A DNA stretch of 64,000 bases, from contig JALQPE010000135.1 of the NCBI GenBank assembly GCA_030407315.1, forward strand, positions 1 through 64,000, read 5' to 3'. The position numbers and the translations under genes are program-made. The DNA is from Asparagopsis taxiformis (Eukaryota; Rhodophyta; Florideophyceae; Bonnemaisoniales; Bonnemaisoniaceae). Under the pieces are notes generated by a model that saw only the letters and a list, made by a program, of their open reading frames with translations, was not told the origin of the DNA and did not search any database. Positions 23,046 to 34,300 of the stretch are shown here, piece by piece (the stretch's first letter is position 1; each line of letters begins with the position of its first letter).

Positions 23046-23360
23046 TCTTACAGCAAAGTCATCGTTACGATGACTTTGCTGTAATGTTTTGTTTTCTTAC
23101 AGCAAAGTCATCTTAACGATGACTTTGCTGTAATGTTTTGTTTTCTTACAGCAAAGTCATCGTTACGATGACTTTTGCTGTAAGCACCGGGTAACTGCTT
23201 TGCTGTAAGAAAACTGAATAGCAGTTCCGACACTTGGCTGAGAAAGCAATCCGCCTTAACGATGACTTTGCTGTAAGAAAACAGAGTACTTACAGTTCTG
23301 ACAGCTTGTCCTGAGAAAGCAAATCCGCCTTAACGATGACTTTGCTGTAAGAAAACACAG
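23046..23360. repeat. Palindrome cluster with 49-bp spacing, then degenerate halves
   Basis: Three palindromes (23046-23083, 23095-23132, 23144-23184) are separated by the same 12-bp TGTTTTGTTTTC spacer. They are followed by two right halves (ACGATGACTTTGCTGTAAG near 23258 and 23332). These halves sit in ~75-bp direct repeats that include ACAGCTTGTCCTGA. Confidence 0.85.
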
Positions 23361-25460
23361 TAATTACAGTTCCGACAGCTTGTCCTGAAAACCCGTCCTC
23401 CCACATAAGTTTATATTCTGTTACCTACCCTAGAGCTCTAATGACGTGCCCAGTCCCAAGTTTCGTACCTGGTGCTGGGCAGAATGGCTAATTAGCGTAC
23501 TTCATTCTAAGGATGAAGTCGACATTCTGTCGCGTCTGCAGCCATAACATGCTGTTGGCGCCGATTACAGCGGTGATTACACCGTTTGTGACGTAGCCAT
23601 CGGCGCCGATGATTTATGCGCCGTAACACTTCAACGCGCCTACCACACACGCAATGTACTGTCATATTAGGTTTTCTCAAATCCTCGTCCGCCCACACGC
23701 TCAATTCATGCATGCATTCCCTCACCGCCTTCCACTCGCGTCACACGCACCCTTTCGCCCGTCTAAATGCCCCCTTGCCTTGACATCCCTCATATATCAA
23801 CTGGTTCGACTCGCACCGCGTTGGTCCACTTAGCATGACCATAGTCGCCGCGCCCATTCTTCGACCACATTCGCCGTCCAGTCGCGCCCAATCCCAACTG
23901 CCGCACACATACATAAACGAGCTTCCCATGATCACTTCCGCCCGGGCTGTCCCAACGGGCATACGATGCCATCCATACTCTGTCCGCAGATGAGCTCAAC
24001 TCCCTTGTGCCAATCACTTGACGCCATTCGCACCTTCCACACACCCACCTCGCTGTTTCTTACTATCCTTCACACACACCTCGCTCCTGCCCAATCACAT
24101 CTTCCAGTCTGTCACACTCGGTGATGCCAATCCGTCCCAGTAACGAGGTCGCAATATCGTCGACCTCGCTATTGAGACAATGTAAACAAAGAGGTTTTTC
24201 ACCACACCCTGTGATCCATGACTTGACCAACTGAGACCGTGAGCCGGATAACGTTGAAATGTTGTATTCTTGAACTGCATCTTGAGATGTATTGAACACT
24301 TGCGCAGCAGTCCCCCATCCCTGGACAGCGAGCCAGTCGTTGCACTCGGGTGTCAATCAAGTGAATGCAGTGTGTCAACGTGCCTTGTACAAAAACTTGG
24401 ACCGGCTCTTGCGCCCCTGCCACTGCTCAAGCGTATCCAGATACTTGAGTGTGCCAGTCCAGAGTCTTAATATTCAGGTTGATGCATGTGAGCTGCCAAA
24501 ATAGTCCAAATGGAACATATGACGATTTACGCCGAACAAACATGTTGTCCTGCACAGCGTTGTTCTCTAGTGTTGCGCACTACACCATCTATCCCTTACT
24601 ATCTAAACGAACAGCTTAAAAATGCTACATCTACAAGCACCAGTGGTGGACTGGGCTCGTCTGTCTTCCAAGAGTTTCCAGAATGGGATGTGGATATGGT
24701 TATGACTTCAACGACAACAGCGTGTGGTGAATGATGAGCGAAAAGTTTGTTTACTCGTTGCTTTCACTCGCAGTCTGCCCTGCGTCATGGTGCAATGCGA
24801 TACAAATTGCTACTGGGAAAGAAGCTTTACAGAGTGAGGCAATGGTAAGGTGTCGGATACATACCGACGCTTCTCATACAAAGCTATATTTGTAAAAGTC
24901 AGTAGTATACAGTGTACGTGAGCATTGCATTGCATCGCATCTAGTAAGCGCGCACACGAACGCACAAATACAGATGCACGCACTGGCGATTGATTCACAA
25001 CGAGCGCAACTAGTCCACAACAACCATTTGATTGAAGCTCTCCGGGTGATTCTAGCAGCAACGCATCTGCAATGGTTACGACACTAAGCTGTTGGAAAAG
25101 GACCTGCAAGCAAGTTTCAAACACAAGGCCACACCAGCAGCAGAAAGAAAAAGTACATTTGTAATGAAATGCCACCGATATATTGCCTCCATCTTGGTTT
25201 CAGTGTTAGTTTGTGTAGAGCTGCCGCTGTGGTGAATAAGAGCGTTCCGTGTTTCAACAAGCGTATTAAGAAATACATATGTGACTGTGAGCGACATGCG
25301 GTGGCATGTTGTTGCGTTACAGACGGTTAGATGATGATGTGAGGGAAGCAGCGATGCAAGAACTAGGCGCACATGTAACGCCAACAAAGATGCACACTGT
25401 GTTGCATTGAGAGTGCTGCGCGATGTTGGGGCGAGAGAGGAGGTCGACGTGGTGCAGACA
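23361..25460. other. No gene recognised
   Basis: About 2 kb with only short open frames on both strands and no repeats that I can tie to the other families. A unique host region, possibly including untranslated or intron sequence, cannot be excluded. Confidence 0.45.
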
Positions 25461-25990
25461 TCACACATCATTCCATTCAATTATATTCCACCAATACCCG
25501 TCAGGTGTATAGAAACTGTATGATTTCTCCCCAGACTCATCTCCCATCACTCCAGTAATCCCACTATCACCATTCCCACTCACGTTTCCATGGTACTCAT
25601 GTACGTCACACATAGCGTAACCCGTCATCTTCTTAGGACCAGGATTGGACAAAGCAGTGGCGTCTTGGAGTCACCGGGACACCATCTGGAGGTAGGAGTC
25701 TCCCCGACTGGTACTGTGACGAATGTGAACCACATCGGGGGTCATCGTAGTTGACTGTGTAGAGCTCATCGCCATCCCCTCGCTTAGTATCGAGCATAGC
25801 TTGTGAAATTCTAGGAAGCTTACTTGAATTAGATACATTTTTCAGTCCTAATGTTTGTCCATAAAGCTAGGCTCCTCTTCGGCAGTAGGCACGAGACCGA
25901 AATGGGTGAATTGACTCGTGAGAAAGCGAGCAGACGTATCAATCTTTCCGTAACTAGTGACATCGTAATCATATCGTTGAAATAACACGT
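25461..25990 (-). pseudogene. Possible frameshifted coding remnant, function unknown
   Basis: Reading leftward on the minus strand, three protein-like stretches follow each other in different frames. They are FQRYDYDVTSYGKIDTSARF and onward (about 25985-25865), KLPRISQAMLDTKRGDGDEL and onward (about 25835-25660), and GYAMCDVHEYHGNVSGNGDS through YTPDGYWWNIIEWNDV with a TGA at 25461. The composition (Gly, Asp, Tyr, Trp) looks coding, but I recognise no family. Short introns instead of frameshifts are possible. Confidence 0.3.
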
Positions 25991-27469
25991 GTGAGATTAA
26001 TGGTGTGACCAGTAAAGATGCATGTACAAACGGATTGCAATGACAGTTGGAAGAACTGCCGGGTCGCTCGAATAGGCCTTCCAGGCTTGCAAAAAAGTGA
26101 GAACGGCACGCGCATTACGCAACGCCGCACGGTTGAGACAGGCGGGAAGATTGACATGCAAAATGGCCAGCATAAACAGGGAGGTCTGCAGAACAACGTG
26201 GACATTTTGTGCACAAAAGCGGTGCAAAAGCTGTGTCTCGGCGTGTCGAAACTCGAGCACGACCGCCGACATGACGTGAAAAATGTGCACGTGTTCCTCA
26301 GAGAAGACGCGACGGAGGTCGAGCCACCTAGAGTCGCGCAGTGACGATCACACATTTGCCATCGCAAAGTGGCACGCGTGCGCGAAGAAAAAGAGCCCGG
26401 AGGTGGTGAAGGGGAGCGCGAGCGCGAGAAGCGGGATTCAAAAGGCGTCAATGCGCTGTGCGTCATCGGTGAACATCAACCATCGGTTTGGAAGCGACGA
26501 TGCAGCGTGGTAGCGACGAACAGAAGCGCGTGTGGCGTCGCATTGGTGTCAATCAATTGCGTGCGTATGGACTGTGCGGATTGCCACTACGCAAGGCGAT
26601 GAGATAACGATCCGCTTGCGATACTTGTTTGCCACGGTCGAGTGTGGTCAATTGACCACACTAGCATTAATGCTACTTGCACATTGGCGAGAGTGAACTG
26701 ATGATTGGTTGTCATGAATTGTGGTTGGCGGCTTGATCCATGAAATTTTTTGTTGGATATATTGTTGAAAGCGTGTGTTTTGTGGCGTGAGGCGTTTGGA
26801 AAATCTTGCAATCAGCCTTTCTGTGCGCCAGAAAAACCCATTTCCGAACAGCTGTCTCAACACACGTTCTGCTCGACAATTGGCTGTTTCGCATACTGGC
26901 GATGTTCACATTGTCAGCATCTCTCACACATGTACAAGTCGCAGGATTCAACATGGAGACGGCACCAGAGGAGATAACAGCTGTTTACGCTTTGGTTCAC
27001 TCGGCGCATCGCGACTATGATCGCAAATAGCTCTCGAATTGAGAAAGTAATCAACTATGGAACACTCTTCCGTATCTGTTTCAGTTCCTTCACGGAAGCC
27101 TCAGTGATTAGCTCGAAAAGCTCTTTCTGCACCAATTTTGTGCATCGCTGCTCCATTCGTGAACTCCTATTTATTCCCAACTTCCGTTCGGAAATTGAGG
27201 AATATGACGTCACATTCCTCAGCGATTGCAGGCCCTTCAGCACGATTCTAATTGTCATCGGCACTAAATCGATAGTGTTCATCTCCTATCCCAACTGACA
27301 TAAACATGATTCTATTCTCTATTGGCAGAATAGGCTTCACTGAGACTAGAAACCTCAATCCCATTCTAGGTCGGTCGATCTGCTATCCTCTTTCATTTAT
27401 CCTCCCTCGTACTAACTTCGCTACCTACAAATATCTGTAAAGCTCGACCACAATTACTATCTTCGTACG
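25991..27469. other. No gene recognised, left flank of copy B
   Basis: There are several overlapping short frames on both strands (for example 25997-26290 minus, 27017-27298 plus), none with a recognisable domain. The sequence directly before the transposon end is ...ACTATCTTCGTACG. Confidence 0.45.
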
Positions 27470-27501
27470 TCTGTGTTCTCGGAAATGGACGCGGACGTCC
27501 A
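27470..27501 (+). repeat. Left terminal inverted repeat, copy B
   Basis: It reads TCTGTGTTCTCGGAAATGG followed by the GGACGTCC palindrome and CA. It matches the inverted right end at 50701-50732 with two mismatches in 32 and is identical to the left end of copy C at 60215. Confidence 0.95.
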
Positions 27502-27780
27502 CAACCTCTAGTACACCTAGTATTACTAGGCGGACGTCCATGTTCTCCAGTATTTTTGGATGTCCGCCTAGAACCGGACGTCCATGCGGTCTAGTACGTC
27601 TAGTATTACTAGGGCGACATTCATTGTTTCTAGTACCACGGATGTCCCCCTCGGGATGGACTTCCGCCATGTCTATGTCCACCTAGGACGGGCGCCGGTT
27701 CAGAAATTCAAAAATTTCGACCCCAGAAATTTCTGCCGCCGTGCTCGACATGGATGTCCGCATCCATCACGGCGACCACT
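27502..27780. repeat. Left subterminal repeats
   Basis: Repeated pieces of CTAGTATTACTAGG, CGGACGTCCAT and TCTAGTACGTCTAGTA occur, with imperfect inverted copies. CTAGTA and GGACGTCC motifs are shared with the 43-bp array at the right end. This is the likely transposase-binding zone. It is identical in copy C. Confidence 0.75.
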
Positions 27781-27829
27781 CTATTTTTCCTTGTCGGTCG
27801 ACTCCAATTTCGTCTTTAATTTTTTCATC

Positions 27830-28770
27830 CTCTCGCTCACACCCCCTTCCTGTTGGTGCTCACCTCCCCCGTACTGTACCTCAAACACCCCCAATACCAC
27901 TCTAGCACGCATTTTCAGATACCTATCCCCGCTTCCACGGTGCACACCTCCATTCCATACCTACTTTTCTGCTCTACCGTACAGATTTCGTATAACCAGT
28001 CCTCATACTACCTCAGAATAGGGCAAAACACCCCCTATCTCCTCGACCATGCTCTCCCCCATCACCTTTGAAACGTATTGTTCTTCAGTACCCTCTCTCC
28101 TCTACCCTCAACCCCTCTCCTTCGCCCTCTACACAAACTTCCCCTGCAGCTTACTCTTCCAAAACCTCTCACTCCCCATCCCGTACCCGACCTGCTCCAC
28201 CCCTCCCTCCCTCAGCTGCTCCATGCCCCCACGCCATCCGCATCTTCGATACCGTATACACCACCACCACCGGCCCACGCTCCCGCACTGCGGGGTGGCT
28301 CCCCCGCCGTATCCCCAGAAACCTCCCCGCTCTGAAACACATATCAACCCCCCACTTCGCACCCTTCCTCCCACTCCCCTCCCTCCCCAAATACAATAAC
28401 CCCCTTCTTCTCCATCACATCCCCACTCACCACAGCCAGAACAGACGCCACCCCCTCCCCTTCTTTCTCCTCACTTTCCTAAAAACCCCTCCTCTCGGCG
28501 CCTTCAACCGCACCCTCCTACGGTCCCACCTAAACACCTCCTCCGCCCTCACTACCCCAACACCCCGCAGCGTCTCCCCAATCCCCATAATATGCTTGTC
28601 GGCACTCCTCTCCGAATCACAATCCATTCTAAACCCGCACTCCGTACATTTCCACCTCCCCCTGTACCATCCCAAGATTCCATCCCCCCACAGAACACAT
28701 CCTCATACCACAGAAGAATTTTCTTCCTCTCATACCTCATCCTTAAAACCTCCATCAGCTCCATGTAAAT
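27830..28770. other. Extremely pyrimidine-rich stretch
   Basis: About 0.9 kb of C-rich, G-poor plus strand. Copy C has the same stretch at 60575-61515 with indels that are not multiples of three (for example a different run of CACCAC and a missing stretch near 61040). A protein-coding role on either strand is therefore unlikely, although a minus-strand CTECGF...CDSERSADKH segment is conserved. It could be a transcript leader or a structured DNA region. Confidence 0.6.
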
Positions 28771-29059
28771 TTCGATGAAAATATTTTCTCTACTATGCAA
28801 TCTCAAACATGTATGAGCCTATGCCTTTCCGCTTTGTCAACCCTGAATATTGGTACTCATGTATTCATAAAATAGGGCCACCCACATCCCTATCCCGTTC
28901 TGCAAGCTTTACAAACCACTAGACGCATACTCCACAACTATACAACAAACACTACTCGCTATTTCAGACGACGCGGTACACAAGTAGCGTAGTGTCAACC
29001 TTCCGTGACGCCTTCCCTGATGCGTACAAGTGGGAAACACGTCTAGACGTATATCAGAA

Positions 29060-31040
29060 CTGAGTGCGGGAATTTTCGGCACAGGAGATGCTGGGCCACC
29101 AAATTGATTTTTCGGAAATTTTAGAATTTCTGGGCTGGCCAGCAATGCAATCGAGCTGGACATCCACCGGACGTCCATTTCAGGTTGGTCGCGAGAGGGT
29201 GGGGCGGGACCATGATGAAACAAGGACCAAGACCTTTCCCTGACGTGTTGAGCCTGAAATCGACCCTTCGTGAGACGCGATTTTGGCTTACAGTTGGTGC
29301 TAATAGAAGCCAGTGATAGCCCCGATCGGGGCGGCAGCCGGCTCCGGCTTACAGTTGGTGCTTACAGACGCCAGTGATAGCCCCCGATCGGGGCCGGCGG
29401 TCGGTTCCTGGGGCCGTTGTGGCCAAATTAGACACCCTGATTTGAATTAAAATTTGGGCTATTCTCAAAAACATGCACATGTGAACATGTTTTTGAGATG
29501 GGGGTGTGCCGTACGGCACAATCGACCGCCCAAATCGTTGATTTTTGCAAGATTTTTTGTGCCCGAAATTTTAGAATTTCTGGGCTGGCCAGCAGTGCAT
29601 CTGAGCTGGACATCCACCGGACGTCCATTTCAGGTTGGTCGTGTGCTGCCTACATCCACGCATTGCAGAAACTAAGCCAGCGGGTTCACTACTAATACAA
29701 AGTACACGGAATATGAGTAACGTGATAGGTGAGTAGTGTTTGTGTTGAGGGAGTAAGGCGGGACCATTATGAAACACGGAAGAAGATGCGTACCTAGCAT
29801 AACTTAGGCTTGAAGCCTGGAATCGACCCATCTTTCGGCGCCATTTAGCCTCACAGTTAGTGCTTACAGAAGCCAGTGATGACCCCGCTCGGGGCGGCGG
29901 TCGGTTCCTGGGGCCGTTGTGGCCAAATTAGACACCCTGATTTGAATTAAAATTTGGGCTATTCTCAAAAACATGCACATGTGAACATGTTTTTGAGATG
30001 GGGGTGTGCCGTACGGCACAATCGACCGCCCAAATCGATGTTTTTTGCAATATTTTTCTGTGCCCGAAATTTTAGAATTTCTGGGCTGGCCAGCAATGCA
30101 ATCGAGCTGGACATCCACCGGACGTCCATTTCAGGTTGGTCGTGAGAGAGCGGGGCGGGACCATGATGGAACAAGGACCAAGACCTGTCCCTGGCGTATT
30201 GAGCCTGAAATTGACCCTTCGTCAGACGCCATTTAGCCTTACAGTTGGTGCTTACAGAAGCCAGTGATAGCCCCGATCGGGGCCGGTGGCCGGTGCCTGG
30301 GGCCGTTGTGGCCAAATTAGACACCCTGATTTGAATTAAAATTTGGGCTATTCTCAAAAACATGCACATGTGAACATGTTTTTGAGATGGGGGTGTGCCG
30401 TACGGCACAATCGACCCGCCCAAATCGTTGATTTTTGCAAGATTTTTTGTGCCCGAAATTGTAGAATTTCTGGGCTGGCCAGCAGTGCATCTGAGATGGA
30501 CATCCACCGGACGTCCATTTCAGGTTGGTCGTGTGCTGCCTACATCCACGCATTGCAGCAACTAAGCAGGCGAGTTCACTACTCATACAAAGTGCACGGA
30601 ATACGAGTAACGTGATGGGTGAGTAGTGTTTGTCGTGGAGGAGTAAGGCAGGACCATGATGGAACAGGGGAAACGATGTCACCCTAGCATAACTTAGGCT
30701 TGAAGCCTGGAATCGACCCATCGTTAGGCGCCATTTAGCCTTACAGTTAGTGCTTACAGAAGCCAGTGATGACCCCGCTCGGGGCGGCGGTTCCGGTGCC
30801 TGGGGCCGTTGTGGCCAAATTAGACACCCTGATTTGAATTAAAATTTGGGCTATTCTCAAAAACATGCACATGTGAACATGTTTTTGAGATGGGGGTGTG
30901 CCGTACGGCACAATCGACCGCCCAAATCGATGTTTTTTGCAATATTTTTTTGTGCCCGAAATTGTAGAATTTCTGGGCCGGCCAGGAATGCATCTGAGTT
31001 GGACATCCACCGGACGTCCATTTCAGGTGATCGTGTATCG
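29060..31040 (+). repeat. Palindromic repeat array 1 (alternating ~500 and ~389 bp units)
   Basis: GACACCCTGATTTGAATTAA starts at 29431, 29931, 30320 and 30823, giving spacings of 500, 389 and 503 bp. Each unit has the hairpin CTCAAAAACATG...CATGTTTTTGAG, the palindrome GTGCCGTACGGCAC, TTCTGGGCTGGCCAGCA and CCACCGGACGTCCA. Units then differ in their tails: one class has GTGCTGCCTACATCCACG, the other GAGAGCGGGGCGGGACCATG. A truncated unit lies at about 29100-29280. The array lies 3' of the ParB/dioxygenase gene. Confidence 0.9.
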
Positions 31041-31302
31041 TGCACGTCCAGCCATTACCAGAAGCAAGTTGGCGATGAAGCACGTATAAACCCAATTGTT
31101 CTGCTATTTCTAGCATAGACCATCGAGTCTAGAGATGTGAGGGAATCGTCCTGGAATCATGCTCCAACCCACTAGGGAATGGACAATCTAGTTTGAAAGC
31201 ATGGAACGGAAGTGCATTATAGTAGGTTCATAGATTGAAAGTGATAAAGGAGATGATTATATTCTCGATAATTGTTTGCTAAAGTAGTTGTTGTTAAGAT
31301 AT

Positions 31303-34300
31303 CTAGCCGTCGGAAAACTGTTCTTCCTCTTCGTCCTCACTATGATAGTGAACTAGATATCCAGGTTGTCCCGGCAGAAGAGGCACTACCGGGGCCACAC
31401 TCGGTGTGTGCATTACATCCTTGCGAGGTTCTGTCGTCTTCATCCGCATCATTCGGAGCTGCCCTGTCTTCGGCCTACCATCTTTCTTGACCGGGATGGG
31501 AACAACTGTCTTGTGGCGAACATTGACAGGTGCCGGTTGACTTTGCCTTGCAGACCGGCGCGGAGCATTGGCGATGACTTCTTCTTCGAATCCCAACCGC
31601 CTGATGAAACCAAACGAAACATTGTCGGGAATCGGATACGACGCATTCCTGAAATACGTGTGATACCTCGTTGTCGTGTGTGACACAACTCTGTCGACAT
31701 GCCCTGCCCCGGCATGTTGTACATGGCCGTGACCGATGAAGACTGAACGTGGCGGAACGATTACCTTCTTCAGCTTCATCGTCTTGGCGTACATATCTAA
31801 TTCCAGCGCTTTGGAAAAGACGTACTTGTGGGACCCTGGACACACCCAGATAGGGAATGGGTCATCTCCGTTGGCAATAACAAAGTAACCCGGAAGTTGA
31901 TCTTTGCGGTCGCGAGGAGGAACAGGGAAATCATTGTGTGGGACCTGCCGAGGACACCCCTTTCCCGTTATCAAAAACCGTCCCCCAGATGCCGGCATGA
32001 CAAGTTTTTCTCCCGGTAAACCGCACTCCTCCAGCCCTGTCAGCCGGACAAGGATTCCCAACCACACATCCAGCAGGGCTCGCCGCGTCACAAACTTGAA
32101 CCGGTCGATATGCGTCTCATCGTTCTCGGCATAGTCAACCAGGCAGTGGCGCGTAGACGTGAAGCGAGCCCTCCCCTCATTCCGGTTCTTCTCGTCTGTT
32201 TCATCGTCCCCCGTATTGACAATGGGACTCCACAGCTGCCGGTTCCCAGGGTCCTTGTGCACCTGCTCCCCCTCCCACGTTCCCAAAAAGTACCGAAACA
32301 ATTCCTGGTTAGGAATTTCTTCCATGAGACCCAAGTCAAATGGGAACTTGTCCGACGCATCTAGGTAGCTTACATCCGCGAAATTGTGCATCACCGTATA
32401 CCCTCGCTCGTTGATTTCCGTTCGGCAATTGTGGAAGTACGCCATACCAGTGCCGGCCTCATACGAATCCTTCCAGCTTGTAGACATTCGCGCAACCTGA
32501 GCGAAGTCCAGCCTCGAGGGTAGAAACGTCGATGTAGGCTCACACATCGCCTTGGCAGCCATCTTCCACGCTGCGAAGAACATCGGATAGACGTGATCGA
32601 TTTCGAATAGCACACGAGCCCGATGTTCTTCCGGAATATGCAGCCCCTCAAACACAGGGTCCATCGCCACTTGCTTCAAATACCTCACCTCTCTGCCCTC
32701 CTCATCGATTTCCACACTCTCCAATAACAACCTGAGCTCAATCGGGGGCAGACAGCCAACCCTCACCGATGCGATGACATCCGCGGGACGCTGCGCCAGA
32801 TGATGCCCTTCGGCTCGGTCTTCGAAATCGTCAGGAAGAGACGGCATACGGTCGTCGAAGAGGAGGTCGTCTTCAGAAGGAGAGTCACGAACGATGTAAC
32901 CGTCTTCATCGACTTCCACTCCTTCCGGAACAGTGAATGTAATTGTCACTTCGCGGACCCCCTTGCTTTCGACTTGGCCCTCGTCTGCACCCTGTTTGTC
33001 TTCCTCGTCCGAAGCGGTATGGACAGATTCTTGGTTGGAGGGAGTCGCACCAGCACGTTGGTTATCTTGGGGGACAATCTCAACGGCAGAATCGGGGGAA
33101 CGGGCGGAGTCTTCGTCAACCTCATCACCGGAAGCAGTGGCTTGTTGTTGATCGGTGGGTTTATCAACAACGGCCTGCTCTTCTTCCCCGGCGGATTGTT
33201 GTACCACAACCGGCTCTTCTTCCTCGAGGCGTGTGCTCCCCGTCGAGCGAAGTCGCTGTGAACGGCGGCGGATGCCATGCGAAGCAGGCTCATGTTCGAC
33301 ATTCCGCTGCTTCTTGTGAGTGAGTCTCACATTGGCAGCAGAAGGGCGGCGTTTGCGTCGAGCCTTAGTCTTCTTCTTCAATGTCGGATTGAAAAACTCT
33401 TTCAAGTTCGTTTCCAAATCCTGTAAACGCGTGGTTCTCCGTCGCATTCGAACCTCACTGCTCCGGTCGTCCCCTCTATACATTGCAATGGCATTGGTGA
33501 GATGCCATTGCAACTCCTTCGGCTGCTTAACCGACCCAATTGCCATCTCTGTGCTCAGAAATGACTTGCGCATAATACTCTTTGGGCGCCCAAACGCAGC
33601 GTACAGAGAATTTGCTATTGCAGTCACGCGACGGACGTATGTATAAAAGTCGTTCACGTCAAAGCGTCCATCCGGACGTCCGCCATGAGCAGGGTTCAAG
33701 TACTCCGAAAGACCACGCAAGACGAAGACAAAGTTTTCTTCCAGCAACTCGCGCACTATCTTGTGGTCCAGGTGCGTTATCCCAATCTCGTTGCGGCGCT
33801 CGGAATTGTTCAGCTCACGCAACACGTCGTCGAGAACAGGATGCTTCAGCGTTGCTATAGCCAAACGCGTCCACCGCCGAGCCGTGTTCGTCGAATTCAT
33901 CATCCCCATGAACTGCGCCTCGAACAATGTTCGGATGACATCAGACTCACGCAAGTCGCCAGCGTTTTCCACGTTGTTTGCAACAGCAATCGTACGGATG
34001 AACTGCTGGATGGACGACAAGATTCGAACCAGGGAGCGCTCCGTCAGTTGCGTCCCAGTCGTATGGTTCGACTCTGCACTCTTGTGGATGATCTCATGAG
34101 GCTGGAGATCACTGTCGTCCTTGCGGCGAAGGTAGTACACATCCAGAGGCTGAGTAACCCAGCGCAAGCGGTTTGCCTCCTGTGGCAGCTTGGTTCTGTG
34201 CATACGGGTGAGGCGCGTGAAGTCATCCGCAATGCTATGCATAGCATTGAGACGATGCAGTCCGTCGATCACGGTCACGTTCGCATTGGCATGGAATTTG

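Noticed and set aside
23046..23184. CRISPR-like array (three 37-bp palindromes with 12-bp spacers)
   Set aside because: The spacers are identical, the repeats are perfect palindromes found all over 11368-23360, and the sequence is eukaryotic.
27425..27682. Minus-strand frame of 85 codons across the left end of copy B (also at 60209-60427)
   Set aside because: It is made of the terminal and subterminal repeats and crosses the element boundary.
29454..31118. Many 60-130 codon frames recurring in the palindromic arrays (also near 35600, 36100, 42050 and 62200)
   Set aside because: They follow the repeat units in both strands, vary freely in frame and length and have no domain.
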